21,674 nucleotides of DNA from NCBI GenBank assembly GCA_002358555.1, contig DEPC01000103.1, positions 1 through 21,674 of the forward strand. The letters are read 5' to 3'. The DNA is from Hungatella sp. UBA3402. Its GTDB lineage: Bacteria > Bacillota > Clostridia > Lachnospirales > Lachnospiraceae. The notes under the pieces were generated by a model. That model saw only the letters and a program-made list of their open reading frames with translations. It was not told the origin of the DNA and ran no database searches. This document shows positions 14,551-21,091 of this stretch, in pieces; position 1 is the stretch's first letter; each line of letters opens with the position of its first letter. The translations under genes were made by a program, and so were the position numbers.

Positions 14551-15927
14551 ATGTGGAGGCAACCATATTGGGCAGAAGGTCACTACATAGATAACCATGA
14601 GAAATACAACTGTTTAGAATGTGGTAAAGATTTTATTGTTGGTAAAAAACTTCTGGAAAACTGTTTGCCTGGTTATCCAATTTGTCCATATTGTGGTAGT
14701 AAATATGTCAAAAATACAGTGAGAACAGACGAAACTCAACTAGAAGAGTTCGCAGATTTCATAGGATGTTTAGGAATTTATATTGATGAAGAAGAAAACG
14801 GAGGTAGACAGATGGCAGAAAGAAAAAAATCAGTATCAGAAACAGTAGAAGCAGAGGCTATAAGTGAGGTATCAGTAACACAGCCAGAAAAGATGGAATT
14901 CCGATTAATCAATCCTACGGAGGACGGTTTTCTCCGTGCAATTAAATGGAACAAGGAAGAACTGGAAGCAACAGTAAGGCACAAGATAGCCGCATATCAG
15001 AATGTGGTCTACACAGAGGATAATATAAAACAGGCAAAGGCAGATCGAGCTGAACTGAATAAGCTGACAAAAGCTATTGAGGAGCGCCGAAAGATGGTTA
15101 AGAAAATCATCAATGAACCGTATAATGTGTTCGAGGCAGAATTGAAAGATATTCTGGCACTGATTCAGGAACCCGTAGGCATCATCGACAAGCAGGTAAA
15201 AATATTTGAGGATCAACAGAAAGAGGAAAAGAAGAAAAGCATCCAATCAACCTATGATGAAATAATTGGAGATTTAGCTCCGGTTCTTCCTTTCGAGAAA
15301 GTATTTGACAATCGGTATTTGAACCAAACTTATAAACTGACTACGGCCCAAATGGATATAAAAATAAAAGTTGAAAAAATCCGCACTGACCTGAAAACAA
15401 TCGACAGTCTGGAAAGCAAATATAAGCTGAACGCAAAAGATGTCTATATCAAGACGCTAGATCTCAGCAAAGCACTGGCGGAGAATAAGCGACTGTCTGA
15501 TTTGGAAGAAAAGTTGGAGGCTGAGAAGAGGCATAAAGCAGAGGAAGAGGCTGAAAAGAAACGTCTGGTCGAGGAACACCAGAAAGAGGAAAAGAAAAGA
15601 TTAGCTGAAGAGCAAAGAAAAGAGCAGGAGGCTCGGATGAAAACCCAGCTAGAATCTGTAAGCAAACCGCTGGAAAGTGTCATTAAAGGCCAGGAAAACG
15701 GAACGAAACCGGTATCTGCAATGGAGCAAAACATTCAGAGTGTTGAGCAACAAGCATTTGCGACGGCAATTGATCCATTTGCTCAGCAACAGGAGATAGA
15801 ACCGCCGAAAGTTACAGAAAAACAGTATCAGATCAGATTCTATGCAAAGGGAACTAGGGGGCAGCTGGAGCAATTGATTCAGTTCATGAATAACAATAGA
15901 ATTGAATATGGGAAGATTAAATCATGA
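14551..15927 (+). CDS. Zinc-ribbon plus DUF1351 phage protein, possibly two nested products
   Basis: The 458-codon frame has two parts. Residues 1-87 hold a zinc ribbon with two CxxC knuckles (YNCLECGKDF and ICPYCGSKYV). Residues about 110-230 match DUF1351, a conserved early phage protein (FRLINPTEDGFLRAIKW and onward), followed by a charged coiled coil (about 300-370) and a C-terminal domain of about 45 residues. An internal ATG at 14812 (Met88) has its own strong GGAGGT, and MAERKKS is where DUF1351 proteins would normally begin. I infer either a true fusion or a long and a 371-residue short product from one frame. DUF1351 function is unknown; the place between rusA and replication genes suggests a part in DNA metabolism. 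Confidence 0.8.
   Translation: MWRQPYWAEGHYIDNHEKYNCLECGKDFIVGKKLLENCLPGYPICPYCGSKYVKNTVRTDETQLEEFADFIGCLGIYIDEEENGGRQMAERKKSVSETVEAEAISEVSVTQPEKMEFRLINPTEDGFLRAIKWNKEELEATVRHKIAAYQNVVYTEDNIKQAKADRAELNKLTKAIEERRKMVKKIINEPYNVFEAELKDILALIQEPVGIIDKQVKIFEDQQKEEKKKSIQSTYDEIIGDLAPVLPFEKVFDNRYLNQTYKLTTAQMDIKIKVEKIRTDLKTIDSLESKYKLNAKDVYIKTLDLSKALAENKRLSDLEEKLEAEKRHKAEEEAEKKRLVEEHQKEEKKRLAEEQRKEQEARMKTQLESVSKPLESVIKGQENGTKPVSAMEQNIQSVEQQAFATAIDPFAQQQEIEPPKVTEKQYQIRFYAKGTRGQLEQLIQFMNNNRIEYGKIKS
14800..14814 (+). promoter_or_regulatory. Internal ribosome binding site and ATG within the DUF1351 frame
   Basis: GGAGGT (14800-14805) lies six bases before an in-frame ATG (14812-14814), codon 88 of the longer frame. 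This is as good a start as any in the window and marks the boundary between the zinc-ribbon and DUF1351 parts. Confidence 0.75.
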
Positions 15928-16205
15928 GTAGAGAAAAATTAGGATATTGTAAAAGTTGTGGAAAGCGAATATTGTTTGTTCGGATGAAATCTGGGAAGTT
16001 TATGCCTGTTGATGAATTATTTGTGAACTATAAGTTGGACAGCAATGGTAAAGATAGAATTGTTACCCCGGTGGGAGAAGTTATTACTTGCATCAGTGGA
16101 GTAAATGTTAAGGAAGCGGATGGATATGGCTATATATCGCACTTTGCAACCTGCAATAAAGCAAAGGAATATAGAAGAAACCGAAACAAAATGAAGCAAG
16201 AGTAA
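15924..16205 (+). CDS. Small zinc-ribbon-like phage protein
   Basis: This 93-residue protein begins with a CxxC knuckle (YCKSCGKRILFVRM) and ends with a SHFATCNKAKEYRR segment, giving a probable Cys2/His-Cys metal site that would pin the two ends of a small beta domain. Similar proteins are common in Clostridia phage early regions, with unknown function. The ATG overlaps the preceding TGA (ATGA), so it is translationally coupled to the DUF1351 gene. Confidence 0.72.
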   Translation: MSREKLGYCKSCGKRILFVRMKSGKFMPVDELFVNYKLDSNGKDRIVTPVGEVITCISGVNVKEADGYGYISHFATCNKAKEYRRNRNKMKQE

Positions 16206-16261
16206 AAAGTATGCGATGAAGTGTTGTCCATGATTGATGACTGGGAAAAGCAATCAAAATG
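16206..16261 (+). pseudogene. Short gene-tail remnant
   Basis: Directly after the previous stop the same frame reads KVCDEVLSMIDDWEKQSK to TGA at 16260-16262. It looks like the C-terminal end of a protein without its start, and its stop overlaps the ATG of the next small frame (ATGA), the usual coupling of a real gene pair. I infer that the body of the gene was deleted. Confidence 0.35.
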
Positions 16262-16399
16262 AATATCCGAGCAACAATAAATAAACTCCAAAAAGCACTG
16301 ATACAGCGTGGATATATCTATAAAATAAACACATTCCAGTTTTACAGCGAACAGCAGAACCGCATGAACAGGTTGCAATCTACTTTGATGAAACTATGA
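16259..16399 (+). pseudogene. Small truncated phage protein
   Basis: The 46-codon frame starts MNIRATINKLQKALIQRGYI and continues YKINTFQFYSEQQNRM. This resembles the N-terminal part of a phage protein that I recall as about 80-100 residues long, beginning with a helix and a Y-x-Q-FYS segment. Here the frame ends soon after FYSEQQNRM in sequence (NRLQSTLMKL) that does not look related, so the gene was probably cut by a deletion or shift. There is no strong ribosome binding site, but the ATG overlaps the preceding stop. It could still be a functional short peptide. Confidence 0.45.
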
Positions 16400-16452
16400 C
16401 AGCAGAAATAACTATCAGGAAGATGAATTTTCAAAACAGCAGGAGGAAGGAA

Positions 16453-16740
16453 ATGTTACGAGCAAATCAGATGGCGGATTTAGAGTCAGCCAAATTAGAT
16501 ATCCAGAATAAACAGATGATGCTGAATACAGCCATTGATATACAGGCTCTACTTAGAATTCTGGTTGATAAACAAATCATAACAAAAGAGGAAGTAGCGA
16601 ACTACCGTAAAGAAGTGAGAGAAAGTCCAAAATATCAGGCAGCAGAGTTGTATATTGAGCAGACATTGGCGGAAATAAAAGCCTATGAAACCAACCCCGA
16701 AGTTCGCTTAAAAGCAATGTTTCATCAAAAACAAAAGTAA
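16453..16740 (+). CDS. Small helical phage protein of unknown function
   Basis: This 95-residue protein (MLRANQMADLESAKLDIQNK at its start) is almost entirely helical and charged, with heptad-like spacing around IDIQALLRILVDKQIITKEE. I do not recognise a family. The ATG at 16453 is chosen because AGGAGGAAGG lies directly upstream; an earlier ATG in the frame at 16396 has none. It stands among other small early genes between DUF1351 and the ArpU-like gene. Confidence 0.65.
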   Translation: MLRANQMADLESAKLDIQNKQMMLNTAIDIQALLRILVDKQIITKEEVANYRKEVRESPKYQAAELYIEQTLAEIKAYETNPEVRLKAMFHQKQK

Positions 16741-16752
16741 AGGAGAATAACC

Positions 16753-16797
16753 TTGAGGTATCTAGCAGCTGGAGAGGAGGAAAAGACAGAACTATGA
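16753..16797 (+). other. Possible 14-codon leader frame
   Basis: After AGGAG (16741-16745), a TTG opens RYLAAGEEEKTEL and stops at TGA 16795-16797, overlapping the ATG of the next gene. It could couple translation or be the remnant of a deleted gene. Its GGAGAGGAGG also serves as the ribosome binding site of the next gene, so the protein may not matter. Confidence 0.25.
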
Positions 16798-17000
16798 CGG
16801 ATATGGAAGTGATAGAAAGCCTTGACAATGCATGGAGAGCGCTGGCAAGGCAATATACAAAATATCCTGATGAAGGAATCCGGTGTGGAATGAATCTTCT
16901 TGCAAAAGTCATTGGAAAGGTAAAAAGCCAAGTGGAAGAGAGTCATAGGGAAAAGCAGATTACAATAGAGGAATGGCTCACTATGTTACAGATAGAATAG
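16794..17000 (+). CDS. Small phage protein of unknown function
   Basis: This 68-residue protein (MTDMEVIESLDNAWRALARQ at its start) is helical and soluble, with no recognised motif. A GGAGG lies 13 bases before ATG 16794; the in-frame ATG at 16803 is 22 bases from it, so the first is favoured although its spacing is long. It follows the previous small gene on the same strand and may be in the same transcript. Confidence 0.5.
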   Translation: MTDMEVIESLDNAWRALARQYTKYPDEGIRCGMNLLAKVIGKVKSQVEESHREKQITIEEWLTMLQIE

Positions 17001-17048
17001 ATAAATTTAATCTTTTGAAATAGAGCCAAAGAAAAGCCACCTCGCTTT

Positions 17049-17090
17049 TTACGAAGCAGCCTTCAACTATGGGAACATTATACTTCGTAA
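17049..17090. repeat. 8-bp inverted repeat in a 120-bp gap
   Basis: ttacgaag (17049-17056) and cttcgtaa (17083-17090) are exact complements separated by 26 bases. They lie upstream of the AAGGAGG (17104-17110) of the ArpU-like gene. Either a loose hairpin or a two-site protein target is possible; the repeat is short enough to be chance. Confidence 0.3.
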
Positions 17091-17120
17091 TGAAAGAAAA
17101 ATCAAGGAGGTTGGCAAAAT

Positions 17121-17693
17121 ATGGGTGATAACATAAAGTATCTATTATCACAGGAAGAGTTGAATCAAATTGCTTCGATTGCAGGTAAGGAAGCAGTCAG
17201 AGTATTCAGAGAAGAACAGAAAAAGTCAGATAAGAAACAGGCCAGGGAAGAAAATAAAGTTAAGAAAACCAAAAAGATGCTTAGCTCTTATCGACGAATT
17301 AAGACCATTTTGTCAGACGAAACGGAGTTTACGGAGGAAGAGCAGATTGAACTTAGATGGAAATTTATACAAGACCTCATGGGAACTACAAGGCAGATAA
17401 GTAAGTCAGATAGGATAATTCAGGATAGAGAGAAGAGAAGACAGGAGGATTTATATTGTATCTACCGCATAGAAAAAGCAACAGATATGTACAAGGAAGA
17501 ATGTGAAAGGTCTGGAAGTGAAGAGGCGAAGCGGCGATATAGAGAGCTTCGTATGATGTATCTGGAGGATAAGGAATACACCGTACAGGAAATTTCACAG
17601 GTAGAAAAAGTAAGTGATAAGACAGTGTATAAAGATTTAGGAATAGCTTGTGGAATTCTTGCTGTCTATTTGTTTGGAATTGGAAGGGAGTAG
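17121..17693 (+). CDS. ArpU-like phage transcription regulator (sigma-type HTH)
   Basis: This 190-residue protein is rich in charged residues, with a coiled-coil-like N-terminal half. The C-terminal part has a sigma-region-4-like HTH near residues 152-175 (YTVQEISQVEKVSDKTVYKD), followed by LGIACGILAVYLFGI. This C-terminus matches the ArpU/RinA-like late-gene regulators of Firmicutes phages, where the hydrophobic tail after TVYKD is conserved. In such phages the protein controls late genes, but those genes usually follow it closely; here replication genes follow, so the role is uncertain. AAGGAGG lies ten bases before the ATG. Confidence 0.62.
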   Translation: MGDNIKYLLSQEELNQIASIAGKEAVRVFREEQKKSDKKQAREENKVKKTKKMLSSYRRIKTILSDETEFTEEEQIELRWKFIQDLMGTTRQISKSDRIIQDREKRRQEDLYCIYRIEKATDMYKEECERSGSEEAKRRYRELRMMYLEDKEYTVQEISQVEKVSDKTVYKDLGIACGILAVYLFGIGRE

Positions 17694-17701
17694 ACAGATA
17701 A

Positions 17702-17794
17702 GAAGTGGAGGAGATATTTCGAGAAGCAGAGAAGATGATAGAAACATGTGGAATAGCTCAGAAAGCTGAAATTGGCTGTATTAAGGGGAAATAG
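17702..17794 (+). pseudogene. Decayed 3' end of a lost gene, copy B
   Basis: Right after a TAA in frame, the codons read EVEEIFREAEKMIETC, GIAQKAEIGCIKGK and stop. The frame has no start codon of its own apart from an internal ATG without a ribosome binding site. It matches copy A (13717-13809) codon for codon in phase. Both copies end with the stop about 20 bp before the hairpin. Confidence 0.6.
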
Positions 17795-17885
17795 CTGATA
17801 GGCAATGTTTAATACCAGAGAGCATTTAAGACAGCTCTCTGGGGCTTTAAACATGCTCTAAATGTACGCAAATGAGAGATATAAA
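17702..17885 (+). repeat. Dispersed regulatory cassette, copy B
   Basis: The parts are: gene tail, a hairpin with a 9-bp stem (17815-17823 with 17834-17842) and a degenerate loop, a 21-bp gap, and an operator-like 17-mer at 17864-17880 whose complement matches O1 at 12 of 17 positions. TATAAA at 17880-17885 could be a -10, with a weak -35 TCTAAA at 17857-17862 and a 17-bp spacer that holds the site. It lies 36 bp before the antirepressor start. Confidence 0.82.
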
Positions 17886-17921
17886 GAGAAAATCAAACGC
17901 AAATAAGAATGAGGAAAGAAA

Positions 17922-18680
17922 ATGGAAGAATTAAAGAAAATTGAAACAGGAATGGTTCCGGTGTATGAAACAAGCACTGGTGAAAAAGTGGTTTATGGGA
18001 CGGAATTGCATGGAGTTCTCGAAACCAAGAGCAATTATAGAGAATGGGTAAAGCGTAGGATATCGGATGTAGAGGCTGCTGACGGCGAAGATTATACCAC
18101 TGTCGAAATTTCGACGCTTGCAGGTGGAACCCCTAAAAAGGAGTATATCATTAAATTAGACATTGCTAAAGAGATGGCCATGCTGGAACGTAACGAAAAA
18201 GGAAAGCAGGTGCGGAGGTATTTTATACAGATAGAAAAGAAGTATAAAGCGGCGCAAGAAATTGTTGAAAAACAGTTGCAGAATATTATGCAGTTTATAG
18301 AGCAGCAGGAAAAGTTTAATCAAGAAATACTTCAAAAATTTAATGATATTCAAATTCCGCAAGGTAGGAATATCAAGGAAGATTCTATTACCGACTGTGT
18401 AAAAGATGAAAGTGAGTCTGTGAAACGTATAAAGATACTAAACAAGCTTATTGCAAAAATGGCAAAGGTATGTGGCTGGGAGAGGAGATTTGCTTTCCAC
18501 CGTCTATACAAGACATTGGAAGAAGTGCTAGATATATCGCTGGATGATTACCTTGAAATACACCAAGCGGAAACAGGAGATATGAACATTAGTACGCTGG
18601 AAATGCTTGTAGAGTACAATAGGCTGTACGAAACGGCTGTCAGACTGTGTATAAATACGATAAACAGTATGAAGTGCTGA
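17922..18680 (+). CDS. AntA/AntB-type antirepressor
   Basis: This 252-residue protein has the AntA/AntB antirepressor domain at about residues 10-110: VYGTELHGVLETKSNYREWV, an EDYTTVEIST segment, and DIAKEMAMLERNEKGKQVRR followed by YFIQIEKKYK. A coiled coil covers about 112-145. The C-terminal domain (170-252, KILNKLIAKMAKVCGWERRF and onward) is helical and resembles the C-terminal part of other phage antirepressor or KilA-type proteins. Such proteins inactivate the phage repressor by contact. That suits a cI-like repressor here that lacks a cleavage domain. An operator-like site just upstream (cassette B) suggests its own expression is under repressor control, which would make a feedback switch; this is inference. 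Confidence 0.88.
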   Translation: MEELKKIETGMVPVYETSTGEKVVYGTELHGVLETKSNYREWVKRRISDVEAADGEDYTTVEISTLAGGTPKKEYIIKLDIAKEMAMLERNEKGKQVRRYFIQIEKKYKAAQEIVEKQLQNIMQFIEQQEKFNQEILQKFNDIQIPQGRNIKEDSITDCVKDESESVKRIKILNKLIAKMAKVCGWERRFAFHRLYKTLEEVLDISLDDYLEIHQAETGDMNISTLEMLVEYNRLYETAVRLCINTINSMKC

Positions 18681-18707
18681 TAAAGCTCTGGTTGACCAGT
18701 ATAGGAA

Positions 18708-18830
18708 GCTGAAATTGGCCGTATTAAAGGAAAATAGCTGATAGGCAATAATTTATACCAGAGAGCGTTAAAAAACGCTCCCTGGGTCTATAAATGTGCT
18801 TTGAATATACGCAAATACGAGCTATATATA
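18708..18830 (+). repeat. Dispersed regulatory cassette, copy C
   Basis: This copy starts in the common gctgaaattgg segment, 28 bp after the antirepressor stop. It has a 12-bp hairpin with one A-C mismatch (18758-18769 with 18774-18785, loop aaaa), the same 21-bp gap, and an operator-like 17-mer at 18807-18823. The protein-coding phase of the upstream tail is kept only in its last codons. Confidence 0.85.
18801..18830 (+). promoter_or_regulatory. Candidate repressor-controlled promoter of the replication genes
   Basis: TTGAAT (18801-18806) and TATATA (18825-18830) stand 18 bp apart and enclose the operator-like 17-mer (18807-18823), whose complement matches O1 at 13 of 17. This is the same layout as the main rightward promoter, where O1 also fills the spacer. 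Transcription would start about ten bases before the replication gene start. Confidence 0.55.
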
Positions 18831-18844
18831 AAAGGAGAACTCAA

Positions 18845-19780
18845 ATGGCAAACAAAAGGATGTTTACAATGAAAATTGTAGATAGTGATTCTTTCTTAGA
18901 TATGCCATTATCTGCTCAATGCCTTTATTTTCATTTGAATATGCGGGCAGATGACGATGGGTTTATAGGGAATCCAAGACGAGTCATGAAAATTGTAGGG
19001 TCTAATGAAGATGATTTGAAACTATTGATAGCAAAGAGATTTTTACTTGAGTTTAACGATGGAGTTATTGTGATAAAGCATTGGAGAATGCATAACACAT
19101 TATCACAGAATAGGTATCATGAAACTCAATATTTGGATGAGAAGTCGATGTTGAAATTAAAGAAAAATGGTTCATATTCATTTAATGATGGTGAGGCTCT
19201 TAACGATTCTAAACTTGTTGGAGCAAAAGAAAAATATGATAAAAGCCATCGGCTTACAAATGGCTTACAATCGGCTTGCTCAGATCTAGATTTAGATAAA
19301 GATTCAGATTTAGATAAAGATTCAGATTTAGATAAAGACTCAGGTTTAGATAAAGACTCAGGTTTAGATAAAGATTCAGGATCAAATCAAGATCCAATTA
19401 TGAATACTACGTATTCTTGTCCGGTGCCAGAAAATCAGGCAACCAGACAGAAAGTAATTTCAATGGTATTGAATGATAAAACTTGGCATGATATTTATTC
19501 AGAAGATATTGAAAAATGGATGGAATTGTATCCAGCAGTGGATATATTACAGGAATTGAAAAAGATGGTTGGATGGCTGGACAGCAATCCCAAAAAAAGA
19601 AAAACCAGACGTGGTATTAGTAGATTCATCAATAACTGGTTATCAAATGCGCAAGATAAAGGCGGAAGTAAAAATAGCAATGGTCAATACCAAAGCCAGA
19701 CGGCTCAGATGCTTGATCATTTTTATGATCAGACAGCGGAATGGGTTAAGAAAAAAGAAATGGAGGAGGACGGAAAATGA
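18845..19780 (+). CDS. Phage replisome-organiser-like replication protein
   Basis: This 311-residue protein probably opens the phage replication origin and recruits the helicase. The N-terminal domain (residues 1-110, MANKRMFTMKIVDSDSFLDM then PLSAQCLYFHLNMRADDDGF) is the winged-helix type found in phage replisome organisers. A repetitive linker of LDKDS(D/G) units covers about 149-178. The C-terminal domain (from about 210, with MELYPAVDILQELKKMVGWL and KKRKTRRGISRFINNWL) is a common end of such proteins and may contact DNA or the loader. AAAAGGAG precedes the ATG at 18845; an earlier in-frame ATG at 18794 has no site. Its stop overlaps the start of the helicase-loader gene. Confidence 0.82.
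   Translation: MANKRMFTMKIVDSDSFLDMPLSAQCLYFHLNMRADDDGFIGNPRRVMKIVGSNEDDLKLLIAKRFLLEFNDGVIVIKHWRMHNTLSQNRYHETQYLDEKSMLKLKKNGSYSFNDGEALNDSKLVGAKEKYDKSHRLTNGLQSACSDLDLDKDSDLDKDSDLDKDSGLDKDSGLDKDSGSNQDPIMNTTYSCPVPENQATRQKVISMVLNDKTWHDIYSEDIEKWMELYPAVDILQELKKMVGWLDSNPKKRKTRRGISRFINNWLSNAQDKGGSKNSNGQYQSQTAQMLDHFYDQTAEWVKKKEMEEDGK
19291..19380 (+). repeat. Five tandem 18-bp repeats within the replication gene
   Basis: Five units of the form tttagataaaga(t/c)tcag(a/g) run head to tail without a gap: 19291-19308, 19309-19326, 19327-19344, 19345-19362 and 19363-19380. They differ only at two positions and encode LDKDS(D/G) each. An 18-bp unit keeps the frame, so copy number could vary without breaking the protein. 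Confidence 0.95.
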
Positions 19781-20421
19781 ATTTTAAGGAGTTTGGAATA
19801 CTCGCAGATTCAATTAAGACATATTTTCCGCGGGATAATATACTGCCTAGACCAAATGCTATGGAATTATGGTATGACGCTTTGAAAGATATTTCCTATC
19901 AAAATGCAAGTATTGCATTAAAAAAACATATAATGACAAATAAATTTCCTCCTACAATAGCAGATATTAGAGGAAACGCTGTTGAATTGAATCCGGACAT
20001 ACAGTTTCAAGAGATCAATGAAATGGCAGCATGGGGGCTTGTGTTAAAAGCAATGAGAAATTCTATTTACCATTCAGAGGAAGAATTTGCAAAGCTGCCT
20101 CCATTGGTACAGAAAGCAGTTGTCAGTCCAGCGCAACTTCGTGAGTGGGCAATGGCAGAGGATATTGACGGTACATGGATGAATGTTACACAGTCAAATT
20201 TCATGCGTACATATAGAGCAGAGATGACAAGGGATAGGGAAATGAAGAAATTAAGTCCAGATATATTGAGGTTAATGGTTGATTCATCAGACAAAATTTC
20301 AGCACATCATACTTATCAAAAATCAATATCTGTTAGTGAAGAAAGAAAATTAGCAGAGCAAAATTCTGTGCCTATGCCTGAAAGATTGAAAAAATGGCTG
20401 TCGCAATTCCACCGGCTTTAG
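19777..20421 (+). CDS. Replicative helicase loader/inhibitor (G39P-like)
   Basis: This 214-residue protein resembles the SPP1 G39P family, which binds the replicative helicase in the ATP form and loads it at the origin. Conserved-looking features are in the N-terminal half: ADSIKTYFPRDNI, NAMELWYDALKDISYQNASI, and the KFPPTIADIRGNA segment near residues 55-67. The C-terminal half is longer than in G39P (126 residues) and is charged and probably flexible. The start overlaps the preceding stop (ATGA), so organiser and loader are coupled in translation. A helicase gene is not seen, so host DnaB/DnaC is the likely partner. Confidence 0.8.
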   Translation: MNFKEFGILADSIKTYFPRDNILPRPNAMELWYDALKDISYQNASIALKKHIMTNKFPPTIADIRGNAVELNPDIQFQEINEMAAWGLVLKAMRNSIYHSEEEFAKLPPLVQKAVVSPAQLREWAMAEDIDGTWMNVTQSNFMRTYRAEMTRDREMKKLSPDILRLMVDSSDKISAHHTYQKSISVSEERKLAEQNSVPMPERLKKWLSQFHRL

Positions 20422-20500
20422 ATGGTGGATTTCCTTGCTGATATAGGAGAAAAAGCATAGAAAAAGAGTAGGTTGCATGTAGAAAGTATTTAGATTAAAA

Positions 20501-20564
20501 TGTTATATAGCAAATAGACCATATGTCACTCCAAAAAAAGAGCTAGTTGTTTTGCTATATGACA
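20501..20564 (+). repeat. 14-bp inverted repeat just before the DUF488-like gene
   Basis: tgttatatagcaaa (20501-20514) pairs with tttgctatatgaca (20551-20564) with one G-U pair, across a 36-base loop. The right arm ends three bases before the AAAGG ribosome binding site (20568-20572). It might influence translation or end upstream transcription. The rest of 20422-20581 holds a small 6-bp hairpin (20408-20413 with 20424-20429) and no supported gene. Confidence 0.55.
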
Positions 20565-20581
20565 TAGAAAGGAAAAATGAG

Positions 20582-21091
20582 ATGGCAATATGGACTAGCA
20601 GATATAGTAATAAGCAGTTACAGAATAAGGGATATTATCCAGTTGGCATCAGTATTGGAAAGCCAAGATTTAGTACAGGGTATGTGATTAGAGAGCAGTG
20701 CTACTCCTTAGCGCCGAAAAGGTATATGCTGAACATGGATATTGAGATGTTCAAGAAAGCATATTACGGAAAGCTGGAGGAGATTGGCAAAAATAGAATC
20801 ATCAGCATAGTTACAAAGCTGGATGAAACAGCGAGAAGTGAGGACAAGGAGCTTGTACTTCTCTGCTTTGAAGATGTAAGAGTAGAGGGCGATTGGTGCC
20901 ACAGAACCATATTCGCAGAATGGTGGGCGGAGAATGTAGGAGAAGTTATAGAAGAACTGCCCGATCCAACGCCACCGAAAGCAAAGGGAAATCCAAAGGA
21001 CGACAATAGGAAACCTGTCAAAGAGCCTGTTAAGAAAGGTGGCAGATGCAAGCAACTGAGTTTATTTGACGGTGGTATGACAGGGATTTAA
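20582..21091 (+). CDS. DUF488-like phage protein with C-terminal sliding-clamp motif
   Basis: This 169-residue protein starts MAIWTSRYSNKQLQNKGYYP. It contains LVLLCFEDVRVEGDWCHRTI, the LLCxE...CHR signature of DUF488, with FAEWW after it. The C-terminal 35 residues are a proline- and lysine-rich flexible linker (about 133-155) ending in CKQLSLFDGGMTGI. QLSLF is the consensus for binding the bacterial sliding clamp (DnaN). I infer that this protein is tethered to replication forks; the DUF488 fold has no well-established activity. AAAGGA lies before the ATG at 20582, and the TTG at 20552 inside the hairpin arm is not a convincing start. It follows the replication genes. Confidence 0.75.
   Translation: MAIWTSRYSNKQLQNKGYYPVGISIGKPRFSTGYVIREQCYSLAPKRYMLNMDIEMFKKAYYGKLEEIGKNRIISIVTKLDETARSEDKELVLLCFEDVRVEGDWCHRTIFAEWWAENVGEVIEELPDPTPPKAKGNPKDDNRKPVKEPVKKGGRCKQLSLFDGGMTGI

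Noticed and set aside
14778..15873. Several minus-strand frames across the DUF1351 gene
   Set aside because: The Phe/Leu/Ser-rich translations are the expected mirror of the Glu/Lys-rich coiled coil.
13717..18830. CRISPR array or insertion sequence as the explanation of the three repeats
   Set aside because: The copies are kilobases apart, contain coding remnants, lack spacers of uniform size, and have no transposase or terminal inverted repeats with target duplications.
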